The notes beneath the pieces were generated by a model. It was given only the letters and a program-made list of their open reading frames with translations, made no database searches and was not told the DNA's origin. This document shows, in pieces, positions 12,049-14,346 of a stretch of DNA of 14,346 nucleotides. This stretch comes from DATBLE01 sp046734335 (lineage in GTDB: Bacteria; Actinomycetota; Thermoleophilia; Gaiellales; Gaiellaceae). The position numbers and the translations under genes were made by a program. Location of the stretch: contig JBKPRA010000069.1 in assembly GCA_046734335.1 (NCBI GenBank), positions 1 through 14,346 of the forward strand. The letters run 5' to 3'. How positions within the stretch are numbered: the stretch's first letter is position 1; every line of letters starts with the position of its first letter.

Positions 12049-12231
12049 CTACGCCCGCCCGGCTCTGTCGGTTTTTTCGGCCATCGCCGCCAGCATCCCG
12101 AAAGCCTCCTCGTGCGACGGCCCACCCAGCGCCGAGAGACACGACGCCGCCATCGTCGCCTCCTCGATCGTCAGGCTGTCGTCTTTCCTCGAGCAGTCGG
12201 CGCAGCCACCGAACCGCAAACCGCGACCGCC
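12049..12231 (-). pseudogene. Truncated, frameshifted relative of the 8372-8677 gene
   Basis: Near 12216 one frame reads AVRWLRRLLEE; one base later the next frame continues DDSLTIEEATMAASCLSALG, then SHEEAFGMLAAMAEKTDRAG and TAG at 12049-12051. Removing one A from the AAA run (12184-12186 on the plus strand) joins the two. The layout parallels residues 55-100 of the 8372 product (ALRWFRRWLDDGED...VLSALAEL). The N-terminal half is missing; the stop of 12254-12499 lies just upstream. Confidence 0.6.
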
Positions 12232-12253
12232 GCGTCCGTTTCGAGCAGTGCGG

Positions 12254-12499
12254 CTACTGCTTTACGCCGGGGAGTTCAGCGCGGCCACTTTGAGGGTGCT
12301 CGGCGGCGTAGCGGCCGGTGAGCACGGCGACGTGGTCTGAGAAACGTGCGGCCGTCAAAAGCGCCTTGGAGACGCTGGCGACCTCGCGATGCACCACCTG
12401 GGCGGGCAGGATCGAGAACTCCCTGGTCAACTGCTCGTCCACCATCGCGATCTGGCGCTGTGTCTTTGCTTCTCTCTCGGGAGCGGTAAGTGGCTCCAT
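12254..12499 (-). CDS. Three-helix-bundle-dimerisation-like small protein
   Basis: 81 aa, all helical. ATG 12499 has GGAAGG nine bases upstream. The sequence runs IAMVDEQLTREFSILPAQVV (residues 17-36), then VHREVASVSKALLTAARFSD and HVAVLTGRYAAE. This is the pattern of actinobacterial three-helix-bundle dimerisation domains (helix, LP..V...V..A......RF.D.V..L..R). Such proteins are stand-alone dimers of unknown role. It is followed on the same strand by the remnant at 12049-12231 and then the cupredoxin, so all three may once have been one operon. Confidence 0.7.
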   Translation of the reverse strand: MEPLTAPEREAKTQRQIAMVDEQLTREFSILPAQVVHREVASVSKALLTAARFSDHVAVLTGRYAAEHPQSGRAELPGVKQ

Positions 12500-12548
12500 T
12501 GCGCGCGTCCTTCCGTGAGCATCGAGGAGGTTGCGTTGGTCAACGCGG

Positions 12549-12585
12549 CCAGGTCGGGCGGCCCGAGAGGGATAGCCCGACCTGG
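12549..12585 (-). terminator. Perfect 11-bp hairpin after the two-TM gene
   Basis: CCAGGTCGGGC (12549-12559) pairs with GCCCGACCTGG (12575-12585) over a 15-nt loop, starting 14 bases past the stop of the minus-strand gene 12599-13234. Position and strength fit a terminator, although no T-run follows. Confidence 0.6.
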
Positions 12586-12598
12586 AAAGGTCTGATTG

Positions 12599-13234
12599 CT
12601 AGGCGGTCGGGACAGGCACTGCATCCTTGGGTGTCCGGTTGCCGACGAGCGGCGAGGCGGTTTCGGCCCTAGCAAGGGTCCAGCCGGCGGCCAGGATCGC
12701 GAAGCCGATCCCCGAGAGCAGCAGAGCAATCCCGACCACGATCCCAAAGAGGGAAAGCGACTCGGCCATGTAGCTCGTATTCAGGGCGGTGCTGAGCGCG
12801 GTCTCGGTCACCCAGACGTTGCGTACGGGGTTGTCGACCGGGCGCCCGTTGACCTGTAGGGCCTTGGCCGGGTCATTCGTGCCCTTGCTATCGGTTGTCG
12901 CATAGCGGGGCAGCTGCGAGTAGGTCAGCCCGCCGGAGGCCTCAAGGGCGTGGATGCGCATGTAGCTCGCGAAAGCGCGTGCCTTGCTGCCGGTGTCGAT
13001 CGTCTTGCCGGCGACGCTGACGGTCGGGTAACTCAAGGTCGACGGCAAGCCGGCCTTTTTCGCCTCCGCCCTGATCAGAGCAGGTGTCATGTCGGGCGTG
13101 CCGACGATGTTTTCCTGCTTCAAGCTGTTCTGCACCGTGCTACGGCCGTTGACGCCCATCACGATCGCGGCGATCCCGAAGGCGATCAGGACGGCCGCGG
13201 AAACGAACCCGCCGATTCTGAACACGTTGCGCAT
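12599..13234 (-). CDS. Conserved membrane protein with two TM helices and an extracytoplasmic domain
   Basis: 211 aa. ATG 13234 has AGGGAG six bases upstream. TM1 is residues 8-28 (FRIGGFVSAAVLIAFGIAAI), TM2 about residues 160-184 (SLFGIVVGIALLLSGIGFAI). The 130 residues between them should lie outside the cell; they include TPDMTPALIRAEA, VAGKTIDTGSKARAFASYMR and VNGRPVDNPVRNVWV. I recall this as a widespread actinobacterial hypothetical family, sometimes misnamed as a LigA-type dioxygenase; no dioxygenase motif is visible. It is transcribed divergently from the cytochrome c gene across a 228-base region. Function unknown; a sensory or cell-envelope role is the reasonable guess. Confidence 0.82.
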   Translation of the reverse strand: MRNVFRIGGFVSAAVLIAFGIAAIVMGVNGRSTVQNSLKQENIVGTPDMTPALIRAEAKKAGLPSTLSYPTVSVAGKTIDTGSKARAFASYMRIHALEASGGLTYSQLPRYATTDSKGTNDPAKALQVNGRPVDNPVRNVWVTETALSTALNTSYMAESLSLFGIVVGIALLLSGIGFAILAAGWTLARAETASPLVGNRTPKDAVPVPTA

Positions 13235-13425
13235 ATGACACTCCCTTGGTTCCTCTACAACGGCAGGGCGCTCGAATGGGCGCACTGCGGCAACGATCAG
13301 CCAGGGGTCACAGTCGGAGAGGAATGTGCAAAGCCTCAGCGGCTTCAACAGCTAGCGCAAACGCGCCACCAACAAGCATAGCCGCGATCCGGCGGCGTCT
13401 CCTCCGGCCAGGCGAAAATGGATGC

Positions 13426-13454
13426 TTGTCGGCCGGAAAGCGCAACGGTAAGAT
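13426..13454 (+). promoter_or_regulatory. Promoter of the diheme cytochrome c gene
   Basis: TTGTCG (13426-13431), a 17-base spacer, and TAAGAT (13449-13454). Transcription would start near 13461, two bases or so before the ATG at 13463, so a leaderless message is likely; there is no ribosome binding site, which agrees. Confidence 0.6.
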
Positions 13455-13462
13455 CGTCGACG

Positions 13463-14191
13463 ATGCGTCGGGCTGTTGTGCTCGGTGCGGTTTTGGCGGT
13501 TCTTGCGCTCGCGATGGGTGTCGGTGCGTGGGCGAGTCGCGGCTCCCGTTCGACGGCGGCGGCACCGGGGCGCGCCGCGGGGAAGATTGATCCGCATGTT
13601 GCTGCAGGTGCCCACGATTTCGTCCAGTTCGCGTGCGCCGCGTGCCACGGCTCGCTCGGGCGGGGCGGCGTCTCGCCCTACGTGCCGGCGCTCAGCGGAG
13701 TCGGCAAGTCGCTCACTGTCGCAGCGCTGACGCGGATCATCACGCACGGTCTGGGTGAGTCGAAGAACCCGAGGCGGCCTTTCATGCCTGTCTGGGGGCC
13801 GGTGATCTCGAAGACACAGGTCGCCGATCTCGTCGCATACATTCGGGCCGGGCTCCCGCGGGTGCAGTACGCGACCCCCGTCCCCATCCCGGGCAACCAG
13901 GGGCCGGTCGTTGCAGGCATGGCCGCCTACGTCCACTACGGCTGCATCAACTGCCACGGGCCGAACGGGCTCGGCGGCGTCCCGAATCCGCAGTCGCCGG
14001 ACAAGGCGATCCCGCCGCTCTCCGGCCAGGACTTCCGCAAGGAGTTCAATACCGACGCGAAGATCCTTGAGTTCATTCGCTCTGGCAGCGTGATCGGTAA
14101 GGCGCCGATCACGAGCATGCCGCACTGGGGCGGGATCATCCCCAATTGGCAGTTGAAGGCGCTCGTCGCCTACCTGAAGACACTCAAGTAA
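13463..14191 (+). CDS. Membrane-anchored diheme cytochrome c
   Basis: 242 aa. An N-terminal signal anchor (residues 4-23, VVLGAVLAVLALAMGVGAWA) is followed by two class I cytochrome c domains. Heme 1 binds CAACH (residues 58-62) with Met108 in FMPVWG as the likely axial ligand; heme 2 binds CINCH (residues 161-165) with Met219 in SMPHWGG. The duplicated pattern (CxxCHG...GG..P.LSG...M..W.G) indicates internal duplication, as in diheme subunits feeding terminal oxidases or other reductases. It acts outside the membrane as an electron carrier. ATG 13463 is preferred over the longer frame from 13418, because the signal anchor and the promoter fit it. The cupredoxin at 11684 is a possible partner class, not a proven one. 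Confidence 0.93.
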   Translation: MRRAVVLGAVLAVLALAMGVGAWASRGSRSTAAAPGRAAGKIDPHVAAGAHDFVQFACAACHGSLGRGGVSPYVPALSGVGKSLTVAALTRIITHGLGESKNPRRPFMPVWGPVISKTQVADLVAYIRAGLPRVQYATPVPIPGNQGPVVAGMAAYVHYGCINCHGPNGLGGVPNPQSPDKAIPPLSGQDFRKEFNTDAKILEFIRSGSVIGKAPITSMPHWGGIIPNWQLKALVAYLKTLK

Positions 14192-14200
14192 CGGGCGGCA

Positions 14201-14346
14201 ATGACCGTTGTGCCGGTCAGCGAGGAGCGGCTCATCGCCGCTGTCGCGGAGGAGGCGCTCGCAAGGCTCGAGTCGCACCCACTCGCCGCCGAGGCGGCGT
14301 TGGCGAGGTGCGCGAGCAGCCCCGAAGGCCTCGTCCTCCTGCAGAG
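14201..14346 (+). CDS. Start of an unidentified gene, cut by the window end
   Basis: ATG 14201 begins nine bases after the cytochrome c stop, so the two probably share an operon. The 48 codons visible read MTVVPVSEERLIAAVAEEAL, then ARLESHPLAAEAALARCASS and PEGLVLLQ, with no stop before 14346. The composition is helical, acidic and GC-typical, with no signal peptide and no recognised motif. It could encode a soluble partner of the cytochrome, but too little is visible to say. Confidence 0.6.
   Translation, partial: MTVVPVSEERLIAAVAEEALARLESHPLAAEAALARCASSPEGLVLLQ

Noticed and set aside
11400..12125. 241-codon minus-strand frame over the cupredoxin
   Set aside because: Out of frame with the clear cupredoxin signal peptide and copper ligands; its composition (Arg, Gly, His) is that of a shadow.
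13352..14278. 308-codon minus-strand frame
   Set aside because: Exactly antisense to the diheme cytochrome c gene, rich in Arg/Asp/Pro, with no recognisable domain; a GC-rich shadow.

Overview
The window looks like chromosomal DNA of a high-GC actinobacterium. GC is high on both strands, GTG and TTG starts are frequent, the SRP RNA is short, and several small proteins resemble families I associate with soil Actinobacteria, particularly class Thermoleophilia. That class assignment is inference from recalled family resemblance, not a search. Coding density is low: about half of the window is recognisable intact genes, and the rest is gene remnants, short dispersed repeats and strong hairpins.

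Layout. 1-1121 holds the SRP RNA on the minus strand, two tandem hairpins, an AhpD-like gene (420-1007) and tRNA-Val(CAC). 1300-1710 is a graveyard: a DUF4352-like C-terminal remnant, a frameshifted CxxC zinc-ribbon remnant and the first copy of a short dispersed repeat. 1815-3861 carries a secreted beta-helix protein, a two-gene cluster of small proteins (the second with dsRBD-like topology) and a DUF5661 gene, with copies of a ~110-bp repeat between them. 3862-5230 has no convincing gene. 5231-6262 is a diguanylate cyclase with an N-terminal heptad-repeat stalk, followed by a 70-aa coiled-coil protein. 6780-8030 mixes two very small membrane proteins with excisionase-like helix-turn-helix remnants and zinc-ribbon remnants, one of them internally inverted.

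8372-8677 is an intact conserved hypothetical gene; a truncated, frameshifted relative lies at 12049-12231. 8794-8993 is a gene broken by one apparent base deletion. 9589-10426 holds an RsbW-like anti-sigma kinase and a CxCx4C protein. 10427-11683 is about 1.25 kb without a supportable ORF but with a run of perfect hairpins ending in a textbook Rho-independent terminator at 11031-11060, the best candidate here for an undescribed structured RNA. The right end has a minimal cupredoxin, a three-helix-bundle-like protein, a two-TM protein, a diheme cytochrome c with a clear promoter, and the start of a further gene.

Functional links are modest. The cupredoxin and diheme cytochrome c suggest extracytoplasmic electron transfer. 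The GGDEF protein and anti-sigma kinase are regulatory. No complete mobile element, CRISPR array, or phage or defence operon was found; the remnants suggest an old, decayed accessory region.
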